The notes: generated by a model not told the origin, from the letters alone. Shown: positions 18,195 through 26,819, counted from the first letter of the stretch. The stretch: 38,654 bases of DNA from Clostridia bacterium (GCA_017465155.1 JAFTWV010000044.1:1-38654); one strand, 5' to 3'. Numbers and translations are program-made.

Positions 18195-18224
18195 AGTATA
18201 GCACGCCGGGACAAAGCATGTCAA
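18195..18224 (-). promoter_or_regulatory. Near-consensus sigma-A promoter of the Nudix gene with flanking inverted repeat
   Basis: On the minus strand: TTGACA (18219-18224), 18-nt spacer, TATACT (18195-18200). A 9-bp inverted repeat, GCACGCCGG (18201-18209) and CCGGCGTGC (18226-18234), has one arm in the spacer and one just upstream of the -35, a possible operator. Confidence 0.75.
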
Positions 18225-18377
18225 TCCGGCGTGCTGATTGTACTGGATTCGGAACAATTCAGGGCAGGTCAGGAGCGCCAGGTACCAGTCTGATCGAACT
18301 GGGCAGCGCTTGTAAAGGCAGCGCTGACGACTGCGGCATCAAAGCCCGGCAGGCGCCTGCCTCTGCCATCGCGCGCA

Positions 18378-19133
18378 TCACTTCACCTTCGCCCATGCCA
18401 GAGGATCGCCCCGCTCTGTGCCGAAGTGCCAGGTATGGGGGATGGTCAGCGCAAGCTCGGCATGACACAGGGCAATGCCGACATCAAGCTGGGCCCGCTC
18501 GTTGGCGTCCACGACGAATGCGCCCTCTGCGCCGACATAGAGCGTCCACGGCTGCATGTTCATTGCGGACGGAGCCTGCTGAACAAGCACGGCGGCGGTC
18601 AGGAGCTGCTCAGGCCATTCCCGCCATTGTCCGCGGCAGAAATGCTCGGGAGGCTTGCGGTGGCGGGTTCGGGGCGCGGTCAGGGGGGCAGCGGGGATGC
18701 CAACCGCAATGACGCACAAGACCATCTCATTGGCGGACAGGGCTGTTTGCAGGTTCTTTCGCCGGTAGGTGCCGGTGTTCCAGCAGGTGCCCAGCCCCAA
18801 GGACGTTGCTTCCAGAACGAAGGCTTCGCCCAGAATCCCGGCATGGATGCGGGCGCGGGGCTCGTCGCCGGAGATAATGACCGCCGCAACCATCCGGCAG
18901 CCGGTGATGCGCTTCATTCCCAGCAGCGTGCCGGTGAAGAAGGAATCATCGACCGGCAGAAGCGCGAGACGTGCGCCGGGCAGGGCATAGCGGCTGGTGT
19001 AGTAGGAAAGCGCCGAGAAGTCGGCGATGGCAGGCGCGCCGCGATAGGATCGGCAGGAGGTGCGAAGCTTGACAGCCTCTGTCAGGCGCTCCTTGGAGGA
19101 GGGGGCGAAGAGCGTACTCAGGCTGATGATCAT
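18378..19133 (-). CDS. Nitroreductase-fold protein (TM1586-like)
   Basis: A 251-aa FMN-dependent oxidoreductase candidate. The N-terminal half has KLRTSCRSYRGAP, the FMN-phosphate-binding Arg/Ser stretch, and the C-terminal half has QQAPSAMNMQPWTL, the second FMN-binding element typical of this two-repeat group. GLGTCWNTG lies in between. Substrates of this clade are mostly unknown. Its start overlaps the sirtuin stop by 4 nt, so the two are translationally coupled. The 158 nt downstream to the Nudix promoter hold a GGCAGGCGCCTGCC palindrome (near 18349-18362) but no gene or clear terminator. Confidence 0.85.
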   Translation of the reverse strand: MIISLSTLFAPSSKERLTEAVKLRTSCRSYRGAPAIADFSALSYYTSRYALPGARLALLPVDDSFFTGTLLGMKRITGCRMVAAVIISGDEPRARIHAGILGEAFVLEATSLGLGTCWNTGTYRRKNLQTALSANEMVLCVIAVGIPAAPLTAPRTRHRKPPEHFCRGQWREWPEQLLTAAVLVQQAPSAMNMQPWTLYVGAEGAFVVDANERAQLDVGIALCHAELALTIPHTWHFGTERGDPLAWAKVK

Positions 19134-19870
19134 ACGTTTTCCTCCGTGGACAGGGGCGTGGCGGTGAGAGATGAGAAGACCTTGCCGACACTGTCGTGGA
19201 TGATGAGGTCGGCGTCATCGTCCATGGGCGTTGCGTCGCGGTTGATGAGGACAAGATGCTTGCCGCGGAAGTAGCGGATCAGCCCTGCAGCCGGATAGAC
19301 CGTCAGGCTGGTGCCGGCGATGATCATCGCGTCAGCCTGGCGGATGTGTCGGATGGCGGCGGACACCACGTCATCGTCAAGCCCTTCCTCATACAGGACG
19401 ACGTCTGGCTTGATTACGCCTCCGCAGCTGCACTTGGGCAGCCCTGTGCTGTCACGGATGATCTCCGGGCCATAACCGCGGCTGCAGCGGAGACAGTGGT
19501 TACGGTAGATGCTGCCGTGAAGCTCCAGAACGGTTTTGCTGCCGGCCTTTTGATGGAGGCCGTCGATGTTCTGTGTGATGACGGCGGTCAAGCGGCCTGC
19601 GCGTTCCAGATCAGCAAGAAACAGATGGGCAGCGTTGGGCTGGGCGTCGAGCGGGAGCATTTTCTGACGGTAAAAATGGTAGAAGTCGCTGGTCCTTCGG
19701 CGGAAGTAGCTTGCGGAAAGGATTGTTTCCGGGGGCTCGTCAAACTGCTGATGATACAGCCCGTCCACGCTGCGGAAGTCGGGAATGCCCGATTCTGTGC
19801 TCACGCCCGCTCCGCCAAAGAAGACGATGCGCCGGCTGGCGTCAATGATGTGCTGAAGCTCTTTGTACAT
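19130..19870 (-). CDS. Sirtuin: NAD-dependent protein deacetylase (SIR2 family)
   Basis: A 246-aa protein that would remove acyl groups from lysines using NAD+, releasing nicotinamide and O-acyl-ADP-ribose. Conserved elements: GAGVSTESGIPDFR (20-33), TQNIDGLH (99-106), catalytic H118 in LHGS, zinc ligands C126, C129, C147 and C149 (the last pair is C-x-C), GTSLTV (186-191) and NRDATP near 210. The Rossmann and small zinc domains are complete. ATG 19870 has GGAGG at 9 nt spacing. It overlaps the nitroreductase downstream by 4 nt. No promoter is visible between it and the terminator of the leucine-rich-repeat gene just upstream. Confidence 0.95.
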   Translation of the reverse strand: MYKELQHIIDASRRIVFFGGAGVSTESGIPDFRSVDGLYHQQFDEPPETILSASYFRRRTSDFYHFYRQKMLPLDAQPNAAHLFLADLERAGRLTAVITQNIDGLHQKAGSKTVLELHGSIYRNHCLRCSRGYGPEIIRDSTGLPKCSCGGVIKPDVVLYEEGLDDDVVSAAIRHIRQADAMIIAGTSLTVYPAAGLIRYFRGKHLVLINRDATPMDDDADLIIHDSVGKVFSSLTATPLSTEENV

Positions 19871-19903
19871 GCGGATGACCTCCGATGATCAGTAATGAAT
19901 GAC

Positions 19904-19939
19904 AAAACGCTCCCGAGGCGATAAGGTGCTTCGGGAGCG
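19904..19939 (-). terminator. Intrinsic terminator after the leucine-rich-repeat gene
   Basis: On the minus strand: CGCTCCCGA (19931-19939), 14-nt loop, TCGGGAGCG (19908-19916), then TTTT (19904-19907). It ends 20 nt before the ribosome binding site of the sirtuin gene on the same strand. Confidence 0.8.
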
Positions 19940-19946
19940 CGGCAGA

Positions 19947-21323
19947 TTATTCAGCTTCTGCGATGGTGACGGTTACGCCGGTTCCCTCAAAGGCGGTCGC
20001 ATCAAGCGATTCTACGGTGGAGGGCAGAACGATCTCGCCGCTCAGACCCGTGCAGTCGGCAAAGGCATAGGCCGCGATGGTCTGCAGGCCGCGGGAGAAG
20101 GAAATGGCGGTGATTCCGGGGTTGCTGCGGAAGGCGGAATCGCCGATGTACACCACGCTGCTGGGGATGACGATTGTCCCCTTCAGGCCAATGTCTGCAA
20201 AGGCTTCGGGTGCAATGCCGGTCACGTAGCCGCCGTCGATGGTGGAGGGGATGGTCAATCCGGCATCGACAGGGCCGTTCCAGCCCGTGAGGGTGACAAC
20301 AAGGTCGACCTGCTCATAGGTGAAGCCGGGCGCTTCATAGGTTACGTTCAGCCCGGTGCCGACGAAGACGTTTGCACCCAGATCCATGGTTGCGGGGATG
20401 GTGATGCTGCCCGTGAAGCCTGCGCCCTGGAAGCAACGCGCGCCCAGCGTTACGCTGGCGGGCAGGGAAAGGGAGCCGGTCATGCTCTCGCAGAAGGCGA
20501 AGGCGCTGTCACCGACGCTCTTGACCGTGGCAGGCAGGGTAAGTCCGCCAGTCAGGCTGAAGCACTCATAGAATGCGTAATCGCCGATTTCCTCTACGCC
20601 TGCCGGGATGGACACGGCGCCGTCAAGGCTGCTGCAGCCGAAGAACGCGCCTGTTCCGATGCGGCGAACCGTTGCGGGGATGGTGACGCTGCCGGTCAGA
20701 CCATAGCAGTCCTGGAATGCGTAATCGCCGATGGCAACGACAGGAATGCCGCTGATGGTTGCCGGGATGGACAGCTGAGCATCCAGCGCGCCGGAATAGC
20801 CGGTGATCACCGCACCCTCGGCTGTCATCTCGTAGGCGATGCCCTCGGGGAGGTCGGTCATGGTGACCACGTCGCCGTCATCCTCGGAGGAATCGCCGCC
20901 GGGCAGGTCGGTGTCGGAGCCGATGTCGCCGGAGCCGTCATCGGAGCCGATGAGGAGCTTGAGGCTCGTGCCTTCAAAGGCGTCATCGGCCAGAGAGGTA
21001 ACGGTGGCGGGGATATAGACCACGCCGGTCAGGCCGGTGCAGTCGGCAAAGGCACGGGAGCCGATGGTGGTGACGCCGCGGGGGATCACAAGGGAACCGG
21101 TCAGGCCGGTGCAGCCCTCGAAGGCGCGGTCGCCGATCACAAGCAGTCCGTCGGGCAGGGACAGCGTACCGGAGAGAGAAAGGTCATAACGGAAGGCTTC
21201 GGCCGCGATGACGGTGGTATGAGCAGGGATGGTAACGTCAGCCACGGCAGGCATGCACAGGAGCCAGATTGCCAGCAGCACGGCAAGGATGGGCAGCAAA
21301 GGACGGAGCCGGGGAGTTTTCAT
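19947..21323 (-). CDS. Secreted leucine-rich-repeat protein, BspA type (LRR_5)
   Basis: A 458-aa exported protein: signal peptide 1-28 (cleavage after AVA), then repeats of about 22-24 residues of the form IGDxAFxxCxxLTGxLxIPxxVxxI. There are two repeat blocks separated by an acidic Gly/Ser/Asp linker at 126-158; the second block begins with the usual GxxYxMTAEGAVITGY strand pair. BspA-like proteins are common surface or secreted proteins of gut bacteria and bind host or bacterial ligands in a few studied cases. No anchor motif is seen, so it may be released or attached through another protein. A promoter lies at 21366-21395 and AAGGAGG at 10 nt from the ATG. Confidence 0.92.
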   Translation of the reverse strand: MKTPRLRPLLPILAVLLAIWLLCMPAVADVTIPAHTTVIAAEAFRYDLSLSGTLSLPDGLLVIGDRAFEGCTGLTGSLVIPRGVTTIGSRAFADCTGLTGVVYIPATVTSLADDAFEGTSLKLLIGSDDGSGDIGSDTDLPGGDSSEDDGDVVTMTDLPEGIAYEMTAEGAVITGYSGALDAQLSIPATISGIPVVAIGDYAFQDCYGLTGSVTIPATVRRIGTGAFFGCSSLDGAVSIPAGVEEIGDYAFYECFSLTGGLTLPATVKSVGDSAFAFCESMTGSLSLPASVTLGARCFQGAGFTGSITIPATMDLGANVFVGTGLNVTYEAPGFTYEQVDLVVTLTGWNGPVDAGLTIPSTIDGGYVTGIAPEAFADIGLKGTIVIPSSVVYIGDSAFRSNPGITAISFSRGLQTIAAYAFADCTGLSGEIVLPSTVESLDATAFEGTGVTVTIAEAE

Positions 21324-21365
21324 GGAACGTCGGCCTCCTTGTGGTTATTTTGGTGAATGTTGTTA

Positions 21366-21395
21366 TTGTACCATGAAGCGCGCGGGGTTTGCAAG
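21366..21395 (-). promoter_or_regulatory. Sigma-A promoter of the leucine-rich-repeat gene
   Basis: On the minus strand: TTGCAA (21390-21395), 18-nt spacer, TACAAT (21366-21371), start near 21360. A GGGCATGCCC palindrome lies just upstream (about 21399-21408). Confidence 0.7.
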
Positions 21396-21468
21396 AGGGG
21401 CATGCCCTTTTTGAGGCATACGGATTGTGTTTTACATACATGACGGCAGACGCGTACCGCAATGATCC

Positions 21469-22764
21469 TCATGCCATGCGGCCGGCAGAATCCCTTGTGA
21501 AAAGCATGACGGTCTCAATGTGCTCCGTGCAGGGGAACATGTCAACCGGGACGGCCTTGACGGCGCGGTAACCGCCTTTGACGAGGAATGCTGCGTCGCG
21601 CGCAAGCGTCTCCGGATTGCAGGAGACATACACGATGCGTGCAGGCATGAGGGTCAGCGCGGAGGAGAGAAAATTCTCGTCGCTGCCGGCGCGGGGCGGA
21701 TCCATGATGAGCACGTCCAGCGGAAGGCCGTCTTTGGCCATCTTGACCATGAAGCGGCCCGCATCGTCACAGAAGAAGCGGGCATTGGTCACGCCGTTGA
21801 GGCGGGCGTTTTCTTTGGCGTCGCGAACCGCGTCAGCGTTCAGCTCCACACCGATAAGGGATTTTGCGCCGTCGGAGGCGCACAGGCCGATCGTTCCTGT
21901 GCCGCAGTAAGCGTCCAGCAGGGTTTCTTTGCCGCTCAGGGCGGCGTATTCGATGGCAGTGCGGTAGAGAACCTCCGTCTGCCGGGCGTTGACCTGATAG
22001 AAGCTCTGCGGGCTGATACGGAAGCGCTTGCCGCAAAGCTCGTCCTCCATATAGCCCGGGCCATAAAGGGTGACTTCCTTTTTCCCCAGCACCATGCTTG
22101 TTTCACGCTGATTCACGTTGAGCACAACGGTCGTGATCTCCGGATGCTTCTCCACCAGCTCGGCGACGAAAGCCTTGCCGCCGGGGAACTCGAGTGCAGT
22201 TGAGACAAGCACCACCATGATCTGCCCGGTGACGCTGCCTGTGCGGATGAGGATGTGCCGCAGGAAGCCGCGATGGGTATATTCATTGTAGATGCGCAGC
22301 TTGTAACGGGGGAGCATGCCGACGATGGTCTGAATGATCCGGTCGGCGCGCTGATCCTCGATCAGGCAGCTCCTGACTGGTACGACGCGATGCGTTCCCA
22401 TGGCATATACGCCGCTGAAGGGCGTGCCGCGTTTGTCCACCGACAGTACGGCGTGCACCTTGCTGCGGTAATGGAAGGGATTCTCCATACCGAGGATGGG
22501 CTCGACTGGACACAGGCCGGATAAAAGCTGCTCGACCTTCTGCTGCTTGACGCGCAGCTGCTCAGGGTAGGTCATGCGCTGCAGCTGGCAGCCGCCGCAT
22601 TGTGCAGCGACGGGACAGGTGAAGCGGAATTCGCGCACTGCAGAAGCGGATACCTTTTCAGGCCCTGCAGCGGGCTGGTGAGCGCCGCAGGCGGATGCGG
22701 CGTGCTTGCGGCGGAAGGGCTTCTTGACTCCGTTTGGGCGAGGCTTGCGGGGGATATCGTTCAT
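21469..22764 (-). CDS. 23S rRNA (uracil-5-)-methyltransferase, TrmA/RlmCD family, with Fe-S cysteines
   Basis: A 431-aa SAM-dependent enzyme that would make 5-methyluridine in 23S rRNA. Fe-S cysteines occur as C-x5-C-x2-C (C50, C56, C59: TCPVAAQCGGC), as in RlmD; the SAM motif is DAYCGTGTIGL, DPPRAG lies in the active site, and the catalytic cysteine is in YVSCNPETLARD. The N-terminal TRAM domain is missing and is replaced by a basic, disordered stretch of about 40 residues. The start is ATG 22764, with AAGGAG 8 nt upstream; the frame opens at 22785 without a ribosome binding site. It has its own strong promoter, overlapping that of addB. Confidence 0.93.
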   Translation of the reverse strand: MNDIPRKPRPNGVKKPFRRKHAASACGAHQPAAGPEKVSASAVREFRFTCPVAAQCGGCQLQRMTYPEQLRVKQQKVEQLLSGLCPVEPILGMENPFHYRSKVHAVLSVDKRGTPFSGVYAMGTHRVVPVRSCLIEDQRADRIIQTIVGMLPRYKLRIYNEYTHRGFLRHILIRTGSVTGQIMVVLVSTALEFPGGKAFVAELVEKHPEITTVVLNVNQRETSMVLGKKEVTLYGPGYMEDELCGKRFRISPQSFYQVNARQTEVLYRTAIEYAALSGKETLLDAYCGTGTIGLCASDGAKSLIGVELNADAVRDAKENARLNGVTNARFFCDDAGRFMVKMAKDGLPLDVLIMDPPRAGSDENFLSSALTLMPARIVYVSCNPETLARDAAFLVKGGYRAVKAVPVDMFPCTEHIETVMLFTRDSAGRMA

Positions 22765-22800
22765 AAAGGATACTCCTTTGTACATACTAATCCATTTTCC

Positions 22801-22829
22801 ATCATAGCACGGTTGGCAGAGCGCGTCAA
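22801..22829 (-). promoter_or_regulatory. Sigma-A promoter of the rRNA methyltransferase gene
   Basis: On the minus strand: TTGACG (22824-22829), 17-nt spacer, TATGAT (22801-22806). It overlaps the plus-strand addB promoter. Confidence 0.8.
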
Positions 22830-22842
22830 TGTGTGTTATAAT
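22813..22842 (+). promoter_or_regulatory. Sigma-A promoter of addB
   Basis: TTGGCA (22813-22818), 18-nt spacer, TATAAT (22837-22842). Its -35 lies inside the spacer of the divergent methyltransferase promoter, so the two polymerases cannot occupy the site together. Confidence 0.65.
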
Positions 22843-22880
22843 AAAGAAACAAAATTGTGATCATGAAAGGAGCGCTGTCC

Positions 22881-25800
22881 ATGCCGCAGGTTCAGATCGT
22901 GGGCGCCCGTGCGGGGCAACTCCTGCCGTACATTCTGCCGCAGGTGAAGGAGTGCCATGCCCGCGGCGGCAGGGTCATCCTGCTGGTACCGGAGCAGTAC
23001 ACGTTGCAGGCGGAGCGGGAGCTGGTGGAGGGTTTGGCGCTGCCGGGCCTGATGGACATAGACGTGCTGTCGCCCCGCCGGCTCACGCGGCGCATCAGGG
23101 AAGCAGGCGGGCATAACGGTCTTGCAGCGCTGGATGACCGGGGGCGGAGCATGGCCATTGCGCAGGCGCTCACGCTTTGTCAGGAGGAGCTGGTTTATTA
23201 TCGGCGCGTGGCGCTTACCCCGGGGCTTCCGGATAAGCTGAGCGTGCTGATTGCCGATTTGCAGCGCGCGGGCCTGACGCCGGAGGCCATCCGTGAGCAT
23301 GCGGACAGCATGCCTTCCGGCGCACTGAAGGCCAAGGAGACGGACATTGCCCTGATCTGGGCGGCGTATCTGTCTGTGATAGAAGGACGTTTTGCTGATG
23401 AGACCATGCAGCAGCGGGAGATCGTTCGCCGCCTTGCATCCAGCGGCGTGATGGATGGCGTGACGCTGTTTGTGTATGGCTTTGACGTGCTGCCCCAGCC
23501 CATGTGCGAGCTGCTGACGGAAGCGGCGGCGATCTGCGAGGGCGTGACTGTAACCATGACCATGGACGCCCGCGACGCAGCGGACGGACGTATTTTCCTG
23601 ACCCAGCGGCGCAGTGCTGCCGATTTGATGGAGCAGCTGCAGGCACGTGGCGTGCCTGTGCAATGGCGCTATCTGCCGCTGCGGGACGATGATGGCCGTC
23701 ACGCGGCGCTGACGCATCTGGAACGGCATCTGTTTACGCGGAAGGAAGCCGTGTTCAAGGGCGACAGCAGCGTGATTGCGGTGCACGCGGCAGCAAATCC
23801 TTATGCTGAGGCGGCATATATTGCGCAGCAGCTGCGTGCATGGCATGAAGACGGAACGGCGTGGCAGCATATGGCCGTCGCCATGGCGGATGCATCTGCC
23901 ATGCCGGGCATTCTGTCCGTGACGCTGGCGGCGGCAGGTATTCCATTTTTCGCTGCCCGAAAGGACAGCGCGCTGCGGCACGGCCTGTGCAGGATGCTGC
24001 TGGGGGCGCTGCGCAGCGCGACGGGCGGCTATGCGTCTGCTGACGTGCTGCATATGGCGAAGAGCGGCTTTTCCCCCCTGACGGCAGAGGAAGCGCATCG
24101 GCTGGAGAACTACGCGATTGAAAACGGCGTGAACCGAGGTAAATGGACAAAGCCCTTTACGCGGGGTGACGCTGCGGAGAGTACCGAAGCGCTGCGGCAG
24201 CGGCTCATTGCGCCTGTGGAGAGTCTGCGCGAACGGCTGCGCAGCGCAAAGAGCGCCACACAGTCTATGGAAGCGGTATTCCTGCTTCTGGAGGATGTCG
24301 GCGCTTATCAGAAGCTGCTTGCGCGCGAGGAGGAGCTGCTGCGCCGCGGTATGGCCGCCGAAGCTGCACAGAACCGGCAGGTGTGGCAGATCATTATGGA
24401 TCTGCTGGATCAGCTGTATGCCCTGCTTGGTGAACATCGCGCGGCGATGAAGGATGTGGCGCGGTTTGTGGAAGCAGGCCTGACCGGGGCAGCCATCAGC
24501 AGCCTGCCGCCCCAGCCGGACGCTGTGATGCTGGGCGAGGCGGGACATCTGCTGACGGGCCGGACTGATGCACTGGTGCTGTGCGGGATGCAGGACGGCG
24601 TGCTGGGCAGCGGCATGGACAGTTTGATTACGGAAAGCGAACGACGTACGCTCTCGGATGCGATGCGGCGCGCCATTGGTTTGACCCGGCAGGAAACTGC
24701 CGCGCTGAGGCAGTCCGACTTCTACCGTACGCTGGCGCTTCCGCGGGAGAGACTGCTGGTGACCTTCTCGCAGGGAGGGCAGGACGGAGCAGCTTTGCGT
24801 CCTTCCGGCCTGATTGACGATATGAAAGCGATGTTTCCCGAGCTTACCATCACCGGCGGTGTGACGGCAGACGGATCGGATGACGCCCCCCTTTCGCCTC
24901 AAATGGCGCTGGATGGCCTTGCTTTGCGTCTGCGTGCCATGGCGGACGGCGAGCTGGGAGGATTGGAGCCGCAATGGCTTCAGGCGCTGCAGTGGCTCTG
25001 GCAGAACCCTGACTGGCATGAACGCATGCGGCAGGTCATTGCCAGCCTGTCTGCACGTGTGGGCGGCGAAAAACTGCCGCCTGAGCAGACGAGACGTATT
25101 TTCACGCAGGACGTGGTGTCCATCAGTCGTCTTGAGAAGTTTGCGGCATGTCCGTATCAGCACTATGTAGATTATGGCCTTAAACCCGTCAAGCGTGAGC
25201 GCTTTGCTTTTGAGGCCAGCGATGCGGGCGACTTCTATCATGCGGCGCTTCAGGGCTATGCGGGCGCAGCCATGCAGCATCCGTCCTGGCCGGACTTGCC
25301 GGAGGAGGAGGTAGACCGCCTGATGGACGGGGTGCTTGCACCGCTGACGCAGGCCTGGTCTGACGGTCCGCTGTCGGAAACTCCGGCGCAGCGCCTGCAG
25401 GGCGAGAAATATGTCCGCACGGTCAGGCGGGCAGCGTGGCTCTTTACGCGCCATGCAGTCAGCAGCCGCTTCACCACCGTGGGCGAAGAGGTTGTCTTTG
25501 GCGAGGAGGGTGGACTGCCGCCGGTTGTGCTGACGCTGAAGGATGGACGACGCATTGCTCTGCGAGGCAAGATCGACCGCATTGACCGCTGGAAGGGTGA
25601 CAAGGGCGTATATCTGCGGGTGATAGACTACAAATCCAGCCGCAGGGACATCGACCCCACCCGGCTGTGGTATGGATTGCAGCTGCAGCTGATGCTCTAC
25701 CTGCAGGCGGCGTCGCAGGGCATGAACGGCGAGCCGGCAGGAGCATTCTACTTCACTGTCCGCGATCCGCTGGTGGACGCGGAGGATGTGAAGGAGGCGG

Positions 25801-26204
25801 CCGAAAAGGCCATCGCGAAGCAGCTTCGCCTGGAAGGCGTGGTGCTGGCAGATGTGGAGGTAGTGGACGCGATGGACACTGAGGGCGGTTTTTCTCTCGG
25901 AACGATCTTCACCTCCAAGGGAAATCTGTATGCTCATGCCCCGGCCTATACGCCCGGGGAAATGCAGGCTTTGCTGGCTCACACGCAGGAGGTGGCAGCC
26001 ATGCTGGCCGATGGCATCCGCGAGGGCGATGTATCTGTCAGCCCGGCGGAGACATCGCAGTGGTCTGCCTGCCAGTGGTGCGAGTATGCAGCCATCTGCG
26101 GCATTGATCCGTCGCTGCCCGGTTGTACTAAACGTGTACTTCCGCACCTGAACAGGCAGGAATTGCTGGGGATGCTGGCGAAAGAAAATAGCAAGCGTGA
26201 ATAA
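22881..26204 (+). CDS. addB: AddB-type subunit of the AddAB helicase-nuclease
   Basis: An 1107-aa protein of the AddB/RexB family, which with AddA processes double-strand DNA ends for recombination. The C-terminal nuclease is clear: RVIDYKSSRRDID (metal-binding D and K) and the 4Fe-4S cysteines, one in EKFAACPYQHY and three in CQWCEYAAICGIDPSLPGC. The N-terminal inactivated helicase has PEQYTLQAERELVEG, but the usual GRAGSGKS Walker A is replaced by GARAGQLLPYIL, so ATP binding there is doubtful. ATG 22881 has AAAGGAG at 22866-22872; an upstream GTG at 22857 has none. AddA normally follows AddB, but the next gene here is a small P-loop protein, so addA must lie elsewhere. Confidence 0.9.
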   Translation: MPQVQIVGARAGQLLPYILPQVKECHARGGRVILLVPEQYTLQAERELVEGLALPGLMDIDVLSPRRLTRRIREAGGHNGLAALDDRGRSMAIAQALTLCQEELVYYRRVALTPGLPDKLSVLIADLQRAGLTPEAIREHADSMPSGALKAKETDIALIWAAYLSVIEGRFADETMQQREIVRRLASSGVMDGVTLFVYGFDVLPQPMCELLTEAAAICEGVTVTMTMDARDAADGRIFLTQRRSAADLMEQLQARGVPVQWRYLPLRDDDGRHAALTHLERHLFTRKEAVFKGDSSVIAVHAAANPYAEAAYIAQQLRAWHEDGTAWQHMAVAMADASAMPGILSVTLAAAGIPFFAARKDSALRHGLCRMLLGALRSATGGYASADVLHMAKSGFSPLTAEEAHRLENYAIENGVNRGKWTKPFTRGDAAESTEALRQRLIAPVESLRERLRSAKSATQSMEAVFLLLEDVGAYQKLLAREEELLRRGMAAEAAQNRQVWQIIMDLLDQLYALLGEHRAAMKDVARFVEAGLTGAAISSLPPQPDAVMLGEAGHLLTGRTDALVLCGMQDGVLGSGMDSLITESERRTLSDAMRRAIGLTRQETAALRQSDFYRTLALPRERLLVTFSQGGQDGAALRPSGLIDDMKAMFPELTITGGVTADGSDDAPLSPQMALDGLALRLRAMADGELGGLEPQWLQALQWLWQNPDWHERMRQVIASLSARVGGEKLPPEQTRRIFTQDVVSISRLEKFAACPYQHYVDYGLKPVKRERFAFEASDAGDFYHAALQGYAGAAMQHPSWPDLPEEEVDRLMDGVLAPLTQAWSDGPLSETPAQRLQGEKYVRTVRRAAWLFTRHAVSSRFTTVGEEVVFGEEGGLPPVVLTLKDGRRIALRGKIDRIDRWKGDKGVYLRVIDYKSSRRDIDPTRLWYGLQLQLMLYLQAASQGMNGEPAGAFYFTVRDPLVDAEDVKEAAEKAIAKQLRLEGVVLADVEVVDAMDTEGGFSLGTIFTSKGNLYAHAPAYTPGEMQALLAHTQEVAAMLADGIREGDVSVSPAETSQWSACQWCEYAAICGIDPSLPGCTKRVLPHLNRQELLGMLAKENSKRE

Positions 26205-26282
26205 ATGTCGCGCGCGAACGCCGGATTTCCGGTCAAAATGGGTGAAAGTGCACCCAATTTGCAGGAATCTTCCGTTCAGGGA

Positions 26283-26311
26283 TTGCATCTTTGGCCAAAA
26301 TGGTTTATAAT
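26283..26311 (+). promoter_or_regulatory. Sigma-A promoter of the small P-loop protein gene
   Basis: TTGCAT (26283-26288), 17-nt spacer, TATAAT (26306-26311); start near 26318. The rest of 26205-26351 has no gene. Confidence 0.8.
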
Positions 26312-26351
26312 CAATGCAGAGATTATTCTCACACAAGGAGGCGTTTTCCCC

Positions 26352-26762
26352 ATGATTAAGATTATCGCAGGCATCAAGGGTTCCGGCAAGACCAAGCGGC
26401 TCATCGACATGACCAACGAGACCGCCAAGACCACTGCCGGCAATGTTGTCTTCCTCGATAAGGACAACAGCTACATGTACGAGATCGACCGCGCTGTCCG
26501 TTTTGTGAACGTGAACGATTATCGCGTCAACAGCGCCGAGATGTTCCTGGGCTTCCTGGGCGGCATGCTGGCCAGCAACTACGACATCAGCACCGTCTTC
26601 ATTGATGCGTTCCTGAAGCTGATCAAGATTGACGTAACCGCTGCTGACTGGTTCTTCGCCAGCCTGGAAGAGTATGGCCAGAAGCATGACGTGACCTTCG
26701 TGCTGTCCGTCAGCGCCGATCCCGATACGCTGCCTGACTACTGCAAGGGCTATGTGATCTAA
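26352..26762 (+). CDS. Small P-loop NTPase-like protein, function unknown
   Basis: A 136-aa cytosolic protein with Walker A GIKGSGKT at 7-14 and a hydrophobic strand ending in Asp (STVFIDAF, about 76-83) as a possible Walker B. It is much shorter than full kinases or PilT motors, although such proteins are often labelled PilT-like in databases. ATG 26352 has AAGGAGG at 26335-26341, and it has its own promoter and terminator, so it is monocistronic. No neighbour suggests a role. A nucleotide-binding function is probable; nothing more can be said. Confidence 0.82.
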   Translation: MIKIIAGIKGSGKTKRLIDMTNETAKTTAGNVVFLDKDNSYMYEIDRAVRFVNVNDYRVNSAEMFLGFLGGMLASNYDISTVFIDAFLKLIKIDVTAADWFFASLEEYGQKHDVTFVLSVSADPDTLPDYCKGYVI

Positions 26763-26775
26763 AAGATGCCACATT

Positions 26776-26819
26776 CAGGGCGGTGGTGCTTGTGCTGCCG
26801 CCCTGTTGCTTTGCTTTTG
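26776..26819 (+). terminator. Intrinsic terminator of the P-loop gene
   Basis: Stem CAGGGCGG (26776-26783) with CCGCCCTG (26798-26805), followed by the T-rich TTGCTTTGCTTTT. From 26820 to 26933, before thrC, I see only a weak TTGCTT-N15-TATACA promoter candidate (26811-26837). Confidence 0.75.

Noticed and set aside
18259-18468. 69-aa minus-strand frame overlapping the nitroreductase end, as a frameshifted C-terminus
   Set aside because: The nitroreductase already has a normal family length and ending; the extra frame has no motif.
22836-26774. 1312-aa minus-strand frame opposite addB
   Set aside because: It runs through the addB gene and beyond the next gene, its composition is that of an antisense shadow (His/Gln/Arg-rich), and no domain is visible.
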